A DNA stretch of 64,000 nucleotides from Paenibacillus antarcticus (GCF_001637225.1 NZ_LVJI01000002.1:124001-188000), one strand, 5' to 3'; shown: positions 36,480 to 47,188, numbered from the stretch's first letter. Made by a program: numbers and translations. Notes: a model not told the origin generated them from the letters alone.

Positions 36480-37922
36480 CTATTTCTTGGAAGATACGGT
36501 TTCTCCGAGTCGAGAACCTTCGTCTTGAACAGGAGGGATTTCCCCTTCTTGATTTGGTTGTTCAGGGATTTCTGGACTCATTGTAGGAGGAGCAATTTCA
36601 TCATGATTCGTCTCTTCTTCAGGATCCATTGGAGGATTCAGACGTTCTGCAATCTCCTCAATGGATAGCATCCGGCTATTCAGAGCTGATATCCAATAGC
36701 TATGACCGTCAACTGTAATCTCCAACCACGTACCTTTGGAACGCGTGACCAGATAATGACCGATAGGTAGCTTGCCGAACGTTAAGGAGTCCAACATCGG
36801 CCATTTATAAGCCGTCGTGGTCTTCATTAACTCAATCCAACCGATTGATTCCTTGGCTTGTAGCTTATCCGTCTCATAATTTAATGCTGTCGTACCGATC
36901 AGCCACGGATCCGTCTTATGCAACTTCCAGATTCTATCCCAATTGGACAGAGGTACGTCCCGTTCTCCAACGTGTGGGTTAAGCTCTGGCGTTAGACCGG
37001 GTTGACCGAAATTCTGTATGAACCAGTCTGTAAACCCTCCGCCAGAAGGATTAGGCACCGGTTTCACCATCGTGTAACCAGTCTTATTCGCATAGGCTCT
37101 CGCAAATGCTTGATCGCGTTTGAGATTAATGGCAGGCGTCTTGTAGTTCCAATAGAGTATTTCGCCAGAAGTATGATATGACACGGCAATGGCTGGTTTA
37201 AGTGCTGTTGTTATCTTGAACATGGTTTGGGATTCCTTGGCCTCAAGAGGTTTCTTCCCTTTATAATTCATGTAATGAGGTGCGGGAGAGGCATATTTGA
37301 TATGCTCCCAGTCAGCGGGATATTGACGATTTAGATCTATCCCTTTGGCATTCGCCTTCCAACGTTTGAAATTGCGGCTACTCCCGTTCATCTTCAGAAG
37401 TGCTGCATGGTCTTGTTTAGGAAAAGCATGTAGTCCTTTTTGCTGAAGCGTCACACCGTCTGGGTTAACCATCGGAACAATCTGGAACGTGATATGATCC
37501 AGTAGCTCTCGAATCTGATAGTTTCCCCATTTGGCATCGCTACGTTCACTAATGGCGATATTCTCTGTCATCTCCATCAATAGGATAGTAGATATCCACT
37601 CGCGTGCATGATGAGAGCCGTTCAGCAGCACGTTTATGGGGCCGTGACCGACTTCCATGAGCCACAGATTGCGATTATATTCGCTTGTACCGGCTGAGCT
37701 GTAACGGATAAGTTCGGGATATTGTTTGGCTAATGCTTGGATATCTCTTGTCATGATGTCATATGTATAGATTTGCTTGGGGTTTACGATGTTGCTACTA
37801 GATTCGGCTGCCGATGCGGTGATGGGTGTTGCTGACCAGGTGGTCATGATGAGGAACAATAAGACCATAATTAATGAAACTCGGGTACAATGTGTAGCTA
37901 GATTAGTAGTAAAACGAAACAT
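36480..37922 (-). CDS. Secreted M14 zinc carboxypeptidase
   Basis: 480 residues. A signal peptide (about 1-39, cleavage near ASAAES) precedes a peptidase M14 domain (about 45-340). Its zinc ligands are in GSHHAREW (HxxE) and VSYHTSG, and the catalytic glutamate is in TPELNPH. A basal extension (about 345-430) looks like an SH3-type wall-binding unit, and an acidic Pro/Glu-rich tail follows. Relatives are gamma-D-glutamyl-diamino acid peptidases acting on peptidoglycan or poly-gamma-glutamate, or protein carboxypeptidases. CAGGAGAG precedes the start. Confidence 0.88.
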   Translation of the reverse strand: MFRFTTNLATHCTRVSLIMVLLFLIMTTWSATPITASAAESSSNIVNPKQIYTYDIMTRDIQALAKQYPELIRYSSAGTSEYNRNLWLMEVGHGPINVLLNGSHHAREWISTILLMEMTENIAISERSDAKWGNYQIRELLDHITFQIVPMVNPDGVTLQQKGLHAFPKQDHAALLKMNGSSRNFKRWKANAKGIDLNRQYPADWEHIKYASPAPHYMNYKGKKPLEAKESQTMFKITTALKPAIAVSYHTSGEILYWNYKTPAINLKRDQAFARAYANKTGYTMVKPVPNPSGGGFTDWFIQNFGQPGLTPELNPHVGERDVPLSNWDRIWKLHKTDPWLIGTTALNYETDKLQAKESIGWIELMKTTTAYKWPMLDSLTFGKLPIGHYLVTRSKGTWLEITVDGHSYWISALNSRMLSIEEIAERLNPPMDPEEETNHDEIAPPTMSPEIPEQPNQEGEIPPVQDEGSRLGETVSSKK

Positions 37923-38157
37923 GGGAACTCTCCTGTCTGCTTAATAGTTGAAGAAAAGAGATTCGACATCTATCGATATAAAACCTCTAAATACTCCAAA
38001 AAAACTACTAAACTAACAAATAATGCAATAGATTGAAAAGTAATGATCACAAGTCACGTCAATCAATATTTGGATGCTTAAATAGACACTTCATACGTGG
38101 TGCAAGAATAAACTGTCAATAAGTTTTATCATTGAATCGATATGGGGGGAGTATGGC

Positions 38158-39153
38158 ATGCCGAATCGATACCAGAAGGCTAAATTAAAGTCCATCACGA
38201 GGCGATTTGGATTACATCTGATCCGTATTACAACTCATGATTCTCTATACAAAAAAAATGCGGTTTATTGTGCAAAGACCAACAAAGGTAAATCTCTGGT
38301 TAAGGCACTAAATACTAAATGTCAAGGTACGACATTACCCCAAGCCAAGTTCTTCTCCTATGTCCGTATGTTAAAAGCATCGAAATATTCATATTCTCCA
38401 CGATGGCTAAAGACAAGAACAGGAAGGTATTCAGTGAACTGGCGTGGAAAGGCCTATTATATGACCGAATGGGTTGAGGGTCGAAAGATTTTCGATGATG
38501 TTCACGACTATGAATCGTTAGGTAAAGCACTTGCCCATCTCCATAAACTTCGTAAAGTTCAACATCCCCCAACTGCTTCCTACACGAGCCAGAGAATTAA
38601 GGCATTTAAACGTGAGGGTCATTTGTTTCGCGTACAACTGAAGAATGTTCAAAAGAAGAGAACAACGCCAACCAAATGGTTCGATAGATATGGTGAAAGC
38701 TGTATCCAGTTGACCAATGATGCTTGGAGAATCATCGATGATCCACGTGTGAAGCGTATTCTTCTGAGGGAACGACGGCACCCTGCACTGATTCATGGGG
38801 ATGTTACTATCCCGAATATTGTGATTCATTCTAGAGGGCTGTTCCTTATCGACTGGGATTGTCTAAGGACGGGATCGAAGTACTATGAAGTGGCAAAGAC
38901 GCTTTCAAATACAACGTATTATAAGCCAGTTCTTATGGATGCTTTTTTACACGGATACGAATCAATAAGCCCCTTAAAGTCATCTGAACGATTACTAATC
39001 AGTGCTCTCTTTCGACTTCCCAGGGAAGCTTGGCACGTAGCCCGAAGGATTGATTCAGGCAGATCACACAAGGGACTAACGTTACTGGGAGAAACTTGGT
39101 ACGATCGTTTGAACGCCGTACGTCATTTGGATGAATGGGCCAAAGCGGAGTAA
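38158..39153 (+). CDS. CotS-like phosphotransferase-fold protein 1
   Basis: 331 residues, aminoglycoside-phosphotransferase/spore-coat CotS family. Kinase motifs are present: catalytic LIHGDVTIPNIVI (HGD...N) near residue 220 and metal-binding LFLIDWDC. The N-lobe is unusually rich in Lys and Arg, and an intact P-loop is not obvious. Family members sit in the spore coat or make surface polysaccharide in sporulating Bacillota. GGGGGGAG precedes the start. Followed after 47 bases by a relative. Confidence 0.78.
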   Translation: MPNRYQKAKLKSITRRFGLHLIRITTHDSLYKKNAVYCAKTNKGKSLVKALNTKCQGTTLPQAKFFSYVRMLKASKYSYSPRWLKTRTGRYSVNWRGKAYYMTEWVEGRKIFDDVHDYESLGKALAHLHKLRKVQHPPTASYTSQRIKAFKREGHLFRVQLKNVQKKRTTPTKWFDRYGESCIQLTNDAWRIIDDPRVKRILLRERRHPALIHGDVTIPNIVIHSRGLFLIDWDCLRTGSKYYEVAKTLSNTTYYKPVLMDAFLHGYESISPLKSSERLLISALFRLPREAWHVARRIDSGRSHKGLTLLGETWYDRLNAVRHLDEWAKAE

Positions 39154-39200
39154 TCGTCAGTGGCAGTAGCAATATCTAATTTATATTGAGGTGATATGAG

Positions 39201-40103
39201 ATGAGCTTAACAACTGATCTTGAACAACAGTATGGGATTCATGTCTTAAAAAAGGTTAAGGTGCGCGATGTATATCAATTATCTACACGAAATCATGGGG
39301 TCCTATGTTTGAAAAGTTACAATGTTACAGAAGCAGAGATGAATTTTATTACACAAGTGTTCGCTCATTTGTCTCAAAATGATTTTAGATTTGCTCCCAA
39401 GGTACTCTATACATCAAGCCACGCGTATTGGATTACAAGAGAGGGTATTCATTACATGCTGACGAACTGGGTTAAGGGTGAACATCCACGCTTCGACATG
39501 AAGGAGCATTTCAAGAAAGGGATTCGATTACTTGCTAAATTCCATACAGTAGCGGAGGGATTCAATGCTCCATTTATTCCGATTGAAAGAATAAGATATA
39601 ACCAATTGAAGGAACAAATAACATCAGATCGTAACATTCTTGCGGACAACCCGAAGATGAAGTTAATGACGTCACTGTGTAATGAGGCATTAAATGATAT
39701 AGACAACGCTACAGTTGTTAAAGCCATCGCTGAAGAAGAGTCTCACTTGGCATTCACGCATGGGGATTATAACTATCCGAATCTCATGCTAGATCGAGTA
39801 GGTTCTATGCATATGATTGATTTTGATAATACATCATTGCATGTACGCATGGAGGATTTATCTCATATTTTACATCGGAATATGGCGTGGCATGGACATG
39901 AAATGTTACGCTGGGTACAGTACTATGACAGTAAACGTCCTCTAAGTAAAGGGGATCTACATGTATTGCACATGTTGCTATTGGTTCCTTATCCCATCTT
40001 AAGGACTCTGAAACAGAATAAGCGAAATAACCGTCATCATATCTCAATCCCGACAGTTCATAAGATTAAACTATATAGAAATGAATTAAAACAGCTATTA
40101 TGA
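39201..40103 (+). CDS. CotS-like phosphotransferase-fold protein 2
   Basis: 300 residues, same family as the preceding gene. Catalytic FTHGDYNYPNLMLD (near residue 190) and metal-binding MIDFDN are intact, and the N-lobe has CLKSY as the likely ATP-binding lysine. GAGGTGAT precedes ATG. The two genes diverge well beyond a recent duplication and share a terminator, so probably form one sporulation operon; no sigma-E/K promoter could be assigned. Confidence 0.8.
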   Translation: MSLTTDLEQQYGIHVLKKVKVRDVYQLSTRNHGVLCLKSYNVTEAEMNFITQVFAHLSQNDFRFAPKVLYTSSHAYWITREGIHYMLTNWVKGEHPRFDMKEHFKKGIRLLAKFHTVAEGFNAPFIPIERIRYNQLKEQITSDRNILADNPKMKLMTSLCNEALNDIDNATVVKAIAEEESHLAFTHGDYNYPNLMLDRVGSMHMIDFDNTSLHVRMEDLSHILHRNMAWHGHEMLRWVQYYDSKRPLSKGDLHVLHMLLLVPYPILRTLKQNKRNNRHHISIPTVHKIKLYRNELKQLL

Positions 40104-40113
40104 AAGTTTTACG

Positions 40114-40162
40114 AAAAAAAGGCTACATATCGTCCAAAGTGACGGATAGGGTAGCCTTTTTC
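40114..40162. terminator. Bidirectional terminator
   Basis: AAAAGGCTAC (40117-40126) pairs with GTAGCCTTTT (40151-40160), with an inner ATCGTC/GACGGAT pairing and A/T-rich flanks, between convergent CotS-like and HAD genes. Confidence 0.85.
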
Positions 40163-40168
40163 GTTAAC

Positions 40169-40951
40169 CTAATTTAGTAATCCGAGCATTCGTAATCCGT
40201 GTAGTATGCCATCTTCCTCGACGGACTTCGTGACATATTTAGCAGCTTTCTTTGCCTCAGGCATCCCATTGCCCATAGCTACACTATTTGGAATGGAGGA
40301 TAACATCTCTACATCATTTAATGCATCCCCGAAAGCGTATTGACATTCCGAAGCAATACCGAGCTTGTCCGTTATATGCCGGATACCTTCAGCCTTACAG
40401 CCACCTGACGGAACGACGTCAACCGCATTGAGATGCCAGCGTACGAAATGAAAGGCATGAAACAGCTTTTCATACAGAACTTCTTCCTCAGGTCGGCACA
40501 TCAACAGGGATTGATAGATGGGCCGCTCCTTATAATACAAAGGATCATGGACAGGGATAACTTTGGATTTGAACGTATTGATTGTTTTGGCCACATACTC
40601 ATCATTGGGTACATTAGCTCTCATATCTTCATGGTCCATGTAGACGATCGCATGTTCATGAAGGAGCGCTTCTTGGGTTAAATCATGCAGACTCTCACGG
40701 TTTAGAGGATTCGTATAGATCACTTCTCCACGAAGCACGACATATTGACCGTTATAACTGACATAGGTATCAATTTCAAGTTGTTTACGAAGGTCTTCAA
40801 ACATAAACGGAGCTCGGCCCGTAGCGATTGCAACTTCATGTCCGAGTTCTTTCAGAGACAGAATGGCTTGTTCAGCAGTCTTCGGAAGTTCTTTATTATC
40901 ATCTAGAAGGGTACCATCGATATCGAAAAAAATAATGCTCTGTTCTTTCAT
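40169..40951 (-). CDS. Cof-type HAD phosphatase
   Basis: 260 residues from ATG 40951 (AGGTGTAGGA upstream; a longer in-frame start has no ribosome site). HAD motif I FFDIDGTLLDD with the nucleophile Asp, motif II IATGRAP, the C2 cap, motif III lysine in GGCKAEGI, and motif IV FGDALNDVEML. Such enzymes dephosphorylate sugar phosphates, FMN or pyridoxal phosphate; the substrate is open. Confidence 0.9.
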   Translation of the reverse strand: MKEQSIIFFDIDGTLLDDNKELPKTAEQAILSLKELGHEVAIATGRAPFMFEDLRKQLEIDTYVSYNGQYVVLRGEVIYTNPLNRESLHDLTQEALLHEHAIVYMDHEDMRANVPNDEYVAKTINTFKSKVIPVHDPLYYKERPIYQSLLMCRPEEEVLYEKLFHAFHFVRWHLNAVDVVPSGGCKAEGIRHITDKLGIASECQYAFGDALNDVEMLSSIPNSVAMGNGMPEAKKAAKYVTKSVEEDGILHGLRMLGLLN

Positions 40952-41215
40952 ATTCCTACACCTAATTTCCATAAATAATAGTTACCATTCATATAACTAG
41001 TCTTCATTATATCAAAGAAAGAGATAGGAAGTTATCTATTCTAAATAGGGGTTACTGGCGCTATGAATTTCATGGATAAATAATAGCAGATATGGAAATC
41101 GTAACTATGGATGAAACAAGACCTTCAGGGGAATCTAATACGCTAGATTGAAAAGGGGGAAACCCATACGAATAAGAGTTTATTTATTTCAGCAACTCTA
41201 AAAGGGATCTCACAA

Positions 41216-42094
41216 GTGATATTGATAGACAATCCCATCACAGGATTAATCATATTAGTAGCGATAATGATATCTGATATATCGTTAGGCATTGTTGCCT
41301 TGCTATCGGCGATGATTGGGACTTGGATTGGTTATATCGGTGGGAAGGACAAGGCCGCCGTGAATCAGGGCATATTTGGCTATAATTCTGTATTGGCAGG
41401 AATTGCCCTCTTTCTATTCTTAGGGGGCGAACTCCAATGGGTAATCGCGTTGGTTGGCGCAGCGGTAGTCACACTTATTACAGCGGCTATGATGTATGTG
41501 CTAAGTAGCACCGTGGTTCCAGTGCTAACTTTACCTTATATCATGTTGACATGGACCACGGTGCTATCTTCTTACCATTTGAAGACTTTTCATTTGAGTC
41601 CAGAATTGGTGCCACAGGATCTCATCCATTTGAATTTGGACCAGGGAGAGAATGTCCAATGGCTCAATGGGCTAATAGATGGGATAGGACAAGTATATTT
41701 CCAGGAAAATATGTGGTCTGGCGTACTGATTCTAATCGGAATTTGTTGGGCGGGATGGAGATTAGCACTTTATGCTGTTATAGGGACATTAATTGCTTGG
41801 TTGACAGCTTATGGTTTAGGAGCAGAAATTACATCTCTAAACTTAGGTCTCTATGGGTTTAACGGTGTATTAACAATATTGGCGGTGTCAGGTATTTATA
41901 GTACAGGTCGCCGTTTAGAACTTCTGAGGGGAATGATTGCTGTGATTCTCACGGTACCGGTTACGGCAGGCGTAACGACTTGGCTTAACCCCTATGGACT
42001 GACCTCCTTAACATTACCCTTTGTTCTCGTGACATGGCTCTTTATTACGACCGAACAGATACTACCTGAGCTATTAGCAAATAAGAGTGGGTAG
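41216..42094 (+). CDS. Urea transporter (UT family), start codon uncertain
   Basis: 292 residues from GTG 41216, an integral membrane protein of about ten helices with the twofold UT repeat: DKAAVNQGIFGYNSVLAGIAL and TSLNLGLYGFNGVLTILAV are the matching halves. It passes urea into the cell next to the urease operon. The reading frame stays open and family-like upstream: codons 41171-41215 read NKSLFISATLKGISQV, typical of UT N-termini. A perfect AAGGGGG (41153-41159) points to a start at 41168, where the codon is ACG, not ATG. Either an ACG start, a T-to-C mutation or a sequencing error; translation may instead begin at GTG 41216 (AAAGGG 9 bases before). Confidence 0.85.
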   Translation: MILIDNPITGLIILVAIMISDISLGIVALLSAMIGTWIGYIGGKDKAAVNQGIFGYNSVLAGIALFLFLGGELQWVIALVGAAVVTLITAAMMYVLSSTVVPVLTLPYIMLTWTTVLSSYHLKTFHLSPELVPQDLIHLNLDQGENVQWLNGLIDGIGQVYFQENMWSGVLILIGICWAGWRLALYAVIGTLIAWLTAYGLGAEITSLNLGLYGFNGVLTILAVSGIYSTGRRLELLRGMIAVILTVPVTAGVTTWLNPYGLTSLTLPFVLVTWLFITTEQILPELLANKSG

Positions 42095-42110
42095 GAAAGT
42101 ATTTCTTGAT

Positions 42111-42137
42111 TCGGGATTGTTATCCACACAATCGGGA
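42111..42137. repeat. Direct repeat upstream of ureA
   Basis: Two copies of TCGGGAWT, at 42111 and 42132, 21 bases apart (two helical turns), with ATTGT...ACAAT between them. Position suggests a regulator site; GlnR/TnrA consensus was not found. Confidence 0.3.
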
Positions 42138-42204
42138 ATAGTAACTACATATTAGATTGGATAAAAATGAGAAGCGTGAACGTTGAAAGAGAAGGAGGAT
42201 CTGA

Positions 42205-42507
42205 GTGAGACTATCACCTCGAGAACAAGAGAAGTTAATGATTGTTGTTGCTGCCGATGTTGCAAGACGAAGGAAAGAACGAGGTCTTAAATTAAATTAT
42301 CCCGAAGCGATAGCGCTAATTACATATGAGATTCTTGAAGGTGCCCGAGATGGAAGAAGGGTAGCTGAGCTCATGAAATTAGGTAGGGAAATCCTGACGA
42401 GTGAAGATGTTATGGAAGGCATACCAGAAATGATTCATGACATTCAAGTAGAGGCTACGTTTCCTGACGGAACCAAATTAGTGACGGTCCACAACCCAGT
42501 AAGTTAG
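42205..42507 (+). CDS. ureA: Urease gamma subunit
   Basis: 100 residues, the full family length. It starts at GTG with AGGAGGA upstream and reads [38 protein letters not shown] gamma-subunit sequence (given in part). First gene of ureABCEFGD; forms the (alpha-beta-gamma)3 urease core that hydrolyses urea to ammonia and carbamate in the cytoplasm. Confidence 0.97.
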   Translation: MRLSPREQEKLMIVVAADVARRRKERGLKLNYPEAIALITYEILEGARDGRRVAELMKLGREILTSEDVMEGIPEMIHDIQVEATFPDGTKLVTVHNPVS

Positions 42508-42538
42508 CAGATCTGAATTCAGATGAAGGAGACAACGG

Positions 42539-42847
42539 ATGATTCCAGGCGAGTATGTATTACGTGAGGACGATATCGTTTGTAATGTTGGAAGAGAGAT
42601 TCGGATTACCCAAGTCTTGAATACAGGGGATAGGGCAGTACAGGTAGGATCACACTATCACTTCTTTGAAGTGAACGAGGCACTTCAGTTTGATAGGAAT
42701 CAGACATTTGGCATGCATCTTAATATCCCTTCAGGCGCATCGGTCCGCTTTGAACCGGGTGATGTCAAAGAAATAGAACTTGTTGCCTTTGGAGGGGAAA
42801 GACGTGTCTACGGACTGAATAATAAAACAGACGGGTCCTTGGACTAA
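42539..42847 (+). CDS. ureB: Urease beta subunit
   Basis: 102 residues, full length: [37 protein letters not shown], and [13 protein letters not shown] are family hallmarks. GAAGGAGAC precedes the ATG, 31 bases after ureA. Confidence 0.97.
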   Translation: MIPGEYVLREDDIVCNVGREIRITQVLNTGDRAVQVGSHYHFFEVNEALQFDRNQTFGMHLNIPSGASVRFEPGDVKEIELVAFGGERRVYGLNNKTDGSLD

Positions 42848-42861
42848 GGAGGTATTAGTGA

Positions 42862-44574
42862 ATGAGTCTGCACTTAACAAGAAGGCAGTATGCAGACCTG
42901 TTTGGTCCCACTACAGGTGATGCCATTCGTCTTGCAGATAGCGAGTTATTTATCGAGATTGAGAAAGATTATACCCATTATGGAGATGAGTGCAAATTTG
43001 GTGGAGGCAAAACGATTCGAGATGGGATGGGGCAACATCCACTAGCGACACGTGCAGACGGCGCGTTGGATCTTGTGATTACGAATGCAGTCATCGTCGA
43101 TTATACCGGTATTTACAAAGCGGATATAGGTATTCTTGATGGAAGAATCATAGGGATCGGCAAGAGTGGAAATCCATTACTGATGGATGGGGTGGACTTG
43201 ATTCTAGGTGCTGGAACCGAAATCATTTCTGCAGAAGGAATGATAGTTACAGCAGGAGGCGTCGATACCCACGTGCACTTCATCAATCCGGCGCAAGTAG
43301 AAACAGCATTAACTTCCGGGCTTACGACAATGATTGGAGGGGGAACAGGCCCCGCTGAAGGATCGAAGGCAACGACATGTACACCGGGAATATGGAATAT
43401 TCATCGTATGTTGGAAGCGGCTGAGGGACTTCCGATCAATTGTGGATTTCTCGGTAAAGGGAACAGCTCGGCTGAAGAACCGCTAATAGAACAAATACTC
43501 GCTGGGGCCATTGGTTTAAAGGTACATGAGGATTGGGGTGCTACCGCATCTGCCATCGATCATGCTTTAATCGTCGCGGACAAATATGATGTTCAAGTAG
43601 CCCTCCATGCGGATTCGTTGAACGAATTCGGATTCGTAGAGGATACGATACATGCCATTAATGGACGTAATATCCATACATACCACACAGAAGGTGCGGG
43701 TGGAGGACATGCTCCGGACATGCTTAAAGTAGCGGGTTATCCCAATGTATTACCCGCATCTACGAATCCAACAAGACCCTATACGATCAATACGGTTGAT
43801 GAACATCTTGATATGCTGATGGTATGTCATCATCTTGACCCCAAAGTCCCCGAGGATATTGCCTTTGCCGATTCTAGAATTCGTGCAGAGACGATTGCAG
43901 CAGAAGATATACTGCTCGATCTTGGCGTGATTAGCATCATGAGTTCTGATTCCCAAGCGATGGGAAGAATTGGCGAAGTGATCACTCGGACGTGGCAGAC
44001 GGCAGATAAAATGAAGAAACAACGGGGTAATTTACCGGGTGATGAAGGTGTTGGTGACAACAATCGTGTCAAGCGATACATTGCCAAATATACGATCAAT
44101 CCTGCCATCGCGCATGGGATTTCCTCCTATGTAGGGTCTATCGAAGTAGGGAAGATAGCAGATATTGTGATCTGGGATCCAGCATTCTTTGGTGTGAAGC
44201 CGGAAATGATTATCAAAAGCGGAATGGTGGTTCAAAGTTTGATGGGAGATGCGAATGCCGCGATTCCAACGCCTCAACCGATATTATATCGCCCGATGTT
44301 TGCTTCTTATGGTAAGGCACTACATCAGAGTTCGATCACATTTGTCTCCCAAGCTGCATTTGATCTCGGTATACATAAGCAGTTGGGGTTACAGAAACAA
44401 GTGCTACCAGTTCATGGTATCCGCAATCTAACGAAGAAAGATATGAAGCTTAATGGGGAGACACCCGAGATTACCGTGGATCCACAGACGTTCGAGGTGA
44501 GAGTGAATGGCGAACATATCACATGTGAACCTGTCGATGTTGTCCCTATGGCTCAACGATATTACTTATTCTAA
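42862..44574 (+). CDS. ureC: Urease alpha (catalytic) subunit
   Basis: 570 residues. The dinickel site is complete: [12 protein letters not shown] (two His ligands), the carbamylated lysine in [31 protein letters not shown], and the Asp ligand in [10 protein letters not shown]. The flap region [13 protein letters not shown] is also conserved. AAGGAGG precedes the start, 14 bases after ureB. Confidence 0.98.
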   Translation: MSLHLTRRQYADLFGPTTGDAIRLADSELFIEIEKDYTHYGDECKFGGGKTIRDGMGQHPLATRADGALDLVITNAVIVDYTGIYKADIGILDGRIIGIGKSGNPLLMDGVDLILGAGTEIISAEGMIVTAGGVDTHVHFINPAQVETALTSGLTTMIGGGTGPAEGSKATTCTPGIWNIHRMLEAAEGLPINCGFLGKGNSSAEEPLIEQILAGAIGLKVHEDWGATASAIDHALIVADKYDVQVALHADSLNEFGFVEDTIHAINGRNIHTYHTEGAGGGHAPDMLKVAGYPNVLPASTNPTRPYTINTVDEHLDMLMVCHHLDPKVPEDIAFADSRIRAETIAAEDILLDLGVISIMSSDSQAMGRIGEVITRTWQTADKMKKQRGNLPGDEGVGDNNRVKRYIAKYTINPAIAHGISSYVGSIEVGKIADIVIWDPAFFGVKPEMIIKSGMVVQSLMGDANAAIPTPQPILYRPMFASYGKALHQSSITFVSQAAFDLGIHKQLGLQKQVLPVHGIRNLTKKDMKLNGETPEITVDPQTFEVRVNGEHITCEPVDVVPMAQRYYLF

Positions 44575-44585
44575 GGAGAGCTAGC

Positions 44586-45041
44586 ATGATTATTGAACAA
44601 ATTGTAACTCACATTGGACAACTTGCCTCAACAGAGAGAGAGAATCGTCATTTGGAGAAAGTGTACTTGCCAAGTGATGATCTTGTTAAAAGAATTCAAC
44701 GGGTCGTAACGGATCATGGTAGAGAATTGGGGATTTCTTTACGCCAACCTATCGATCTTAGCCATGGCGACGTCCTGTATATGGATAATGATAATCTCAT
44801 TGTGGTCGAAGTTCTACCTGAAGATATTTTGGTAATTCACCCTCGTAGCATGAAAGAAATGGGGGATATCGCACATAAACTCGGCAATCGTCATTTACCT
44901 GCACAGTTTGAACGAGAACAGATGTTAGTTCAATATGATTATTTGGTTGAAGAGATGTTATCCCATTTGGGAATACCTCATACGCATGAGAAGAAGAAAG
45001 TGAGCCAGCCATTTCGACATGTTGGACACAGTCATGGATAG
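44586..45041 (+). CDS. ureE: Urease accessory nickel chaperone UreE
   Basis: 151 residues with the N-terminal peptide-binding domain ([11 protein letters not shown]) and the C-terminal metal-binding domain ([10 protein letters not shown]). The tail HVGHSHG gives a short histidine cluster, much shorter than the polyhistidine tails of some relatives. It delivers nickel to the apo-urease complex. Its end overlaps ureF. Confidence 0.95.
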   Translation: MIIEQIVTHIGQLASTERENRHLEKVYLPSDDLVKRIQRVVTDHGRELGISLRQPIDLSHGDVLYMDNDNLIVVEVLPEDILVIHPRSMKEMGDIAHKLGNRHLPAQFEREQMLVQYDYLVEEMLSHLGIPHTHEKKKVSQPFRHVGHSHG

Positions 45042-45720
45042 CTATCTGCTCTCTTTGTTACAGCTGTGTGATTCCAATTTACCAATTGGAGCATTCAGTC
45101 ATTCATTCGGCCTGGAGACGTATATTCAGGATGAAAAAGTTGTGAATAAGCAAACTTTTGCAGCATGGCTGAAGATTTATGTTAGGGGACAACTCGTACA
45201 TTCGGATGGCTTAGCCTGTAAGTTGACATATGAAGCAATGGTTAGATGCGAGTTAGATAAGATTTGGAATTTAGATCAGATGATAACGGTTCAAAGTTTT
45301 GCCCGTGAGACGAGGGAAGGGAACTATAGAATGGGTGAGCGAATGATACAGTTGGGTATGGAACTGTATGACATTCCAACACTTGCGTTGTATCAGGACA
45401 GGGTTAAGGCCAAACAGTCCTACGGACACCCCGCGATCACGTATGCAATCATTGCTCACCATCTTCAAATTCCGCAATCTACCGCTATTTTGTCTCATTT
45501 ATATTCCTGTATTTCAAGTCTTGTTCAAAATGGAGTGCGTGGAATACCTCTGGGCCAGACGGATGGTCAACGTCTATTACAGGAAATTCAATATCACTTG
45601 TTAGAAGCGCAAAGATTAATAGAGGGACTCAGTGAAGATGATTTCGGGATCGTGTCCCCTGGTATTGAGTTGTCCCAGATGAGGCATGAGCAATTACATT
45701 TTCGACTGTTCATGTCATAA
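45034..45720 (+). CDS. ureF: Urease accessory protein UreF
   Basis: 228 residues from ATG 45034 (8-base overlap with ureE); ATG 45019 is an alternative adding five residues, and neither has a strong ribosome site. [22 protein letters not shown] is the family N-terminus, and all-helical sequence follows. It bridges UreD and UreG in the activation complex. Confidence 0.94.
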   Translation: MDSYLLSLLQLCDSNLPIGAFSHSFGLETYIQDEKVVNKQTFAAWLKIYVRGQLVHSDGLACKLTYEAMVRCELDKIWNLDQMITVQSFARETREGNYRMGERMIQLGMELYDIPTLALYQDRVKAKQSYGHPAITYAIIAHHLQIPQSTAILSHLYSCISSLVQNGVRGIPLGQTDGQRLLQEIQYHLLEAQRLIEGLSEDDFGIVSPGIELSQMRHEQLHFRLFMS

Positions 45721-45750
45721 CGTACGTGTTAATAAGTGAGGAGGATAATG

Positions 45751-46362
45751 ATGAAACCCATTCGAATTGGAGTAGGCGGTCCGGTCGGATCCGGCAAGAC
45801 GTTGCTCGTAGAAAGATTGACACGTTATATGTATCAAGATCATAGTATGGCTGTGATTACGAATGATATTTACACGAAGGAAGATGCTAAATTTCTAATT
45901 CATAATGGGATACTCCCTGCCGATCGTATTATCGGTGTTGAGACGGGTGGATGTCCTCATACGGCAATCCGAGAAGATGCCTCGATGAACTTTGCAGCCA
46001 TTGAGGACTTGAGAGACCGACATCCAGATCTGGAGATCATATTTGTGGAAAGTGGTGGCGATAATTTGGCCGCAACCTTTAGCCCAGAACTCGTCGATTT
46101 CTCCATTTACATTATTGATGTGGCTCAAGGAGAGAAGATTCCTCGCAAGGGGGGACAAGGGATGATCAAATCAGATTTATTCATCATTAATAAAATCGAC
46201 CTTGCTCCGTATGTTGGTGCTAGTCTTGAGGTCATGGAATCAGATACGCGCGTCTTCCGAGGCAATAAACCGTATATTTTTACGAATCTAAAAGATGACA
46301 CCGGATTAGATAAAGTGCTGAAGTGGATGGATGACAATGTATTGTTAGCGGGCTTGAAGTAA
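45751..46362 (+). CDS. ureG: Urease accessory GTPase UreG
   Basis: 203 residues from ATG 45751 (GAGGAGG six bases upstream; the ATG one codon earlier is too close). P-loop GGPVGSGKT, nickel-binding motif [32 protein letters not shown] and NKIDLAP guanine-recognition motif. It powers nickel insertion by GTP hydrolysis. Confidence 0.97.
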   Translation: MKPIRIGVGGPVGSGKTLLVERLTRYMYQDHSMAVITNDIYTKEDAKFLIHNGILPADRIIGVETGGCPHTAIREDASMNFAAIEDLRDRHPDLEIIFVESGGDNLAATFSPELVDFSIYIIDVAQGEKIPRKGGQGMIKSDLFIINKIDLAPYVGASLEVMESDTRVFRGNKPYIFTNLKDDTGLDKVLKWMDDNVLLAGLK

Positions 46363-46363
46363 G

Positions 46364-47188
46364 ATGGACCATTGGACAGGGTTTCTACGACTCGCGGTTC
46401 AGAGGAAGAAAGAAACAACGATCGCCTCAGAAGTATTTCATCAAGGCGCATTGAAGGTGACCCCGGCCATTTACTTCGACGATCCGCAGCAACCTTGTTT
46501 CTATCTGATGAGTCTTGGTGGAGGTTATGTAGACGGTGATCGATATAAATTAGAGATTCACCTTGGGGAACAAGCTCAAATGTTACTCACTACCCAGTCT
46601 GCTACAAAGATTTTTAAAACAATCAACCATCCAGCCATTCAGGAAATGAATATCGTACTGGAAAGGGGTAGTTATCTGGAGTATATGCCCGATCCAGTCA
46701 TTGCTTATGAACATGCTCAATATCAACAAAATACAATCGTGCACATGAACCCCGGATCTGTGATGATCTACGGGGATATTATCACTCCTGGATGGTCACC
46801 GGATGGGAACTGGTTTTGTTATCACACACTCCAGATCAAAACGCAGGTGTATCTAGAAGAGCAACTGGTTGTATTCGATCACTTGCAACTACGCCCTGCT
46901 AATGATCCGATGGCTGGCATCGGACTGCTTGAGGGATATACACATTTGGGGTCCATGATTGTTATTGGAGAACGAACCGACCCTGAACTGATGGAGAGAT
47001 TGAGTGAGTCACTTAAATGTTGTAGTTCTGTTGCGCACATAGGTCTGTCCACATTGATGGTTCCGGGATTTTCATTGCGGGTGCTGGCTTATTCGACACA
47101 GGATATCGAAAAGATCTTTAGAAGTGTTCAGAAGCTTATTCGTGAGCACTGGTTTGGCAAACAGGTAACGTCATTTCGTAAGTATTAG
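46364..47188 (+). CDS. ureD: Urease accessory scaffold UreD (UreH)
   Basis: 274 residues, family length: LGGGYVDGDRYKLEIHLGEQAQMLLTTQSATKIFKT (quoted in part) is the diagnostic stretch. It starts one base after the ureG stop with no clear ribosome site, so translation is probably coupled. Last intact gene of the urease operon. Confidence 0.95.
   Translation: MDHWTGFLRLAVQRKKETTIASEVFHQGALKVTPAIYFDDPQQPCFYLMSLGGGYVDGDRYKLEIHLGEQAQMLLTTQSATKIFKTINHPAIQEMNIVLERGSYLEYMPDPVIAYEHAQYQQNTIVHMNPGSVMIYGDIITPGWSPDGNWFCYHTLQIKTQVYLEEQLVVFDHLQLRPANDPMAGIGLLEGYTHLGSMIVIGERTDPELMERLSESLKCCSSVAHIGLSTLMVPGFSLRVLAYSTQDIEKIFRSVQKLIREHWFGKQVTSFRKY

Noticed and set aside
40980..41165. GlnR/TnrA box upstream of the urea transporter
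   Set aside because: AGTTA-N9-TAACT and an AATCTA-N6-TAGATT dyad are present, but neither fits TGTnA-N7-TnACA.
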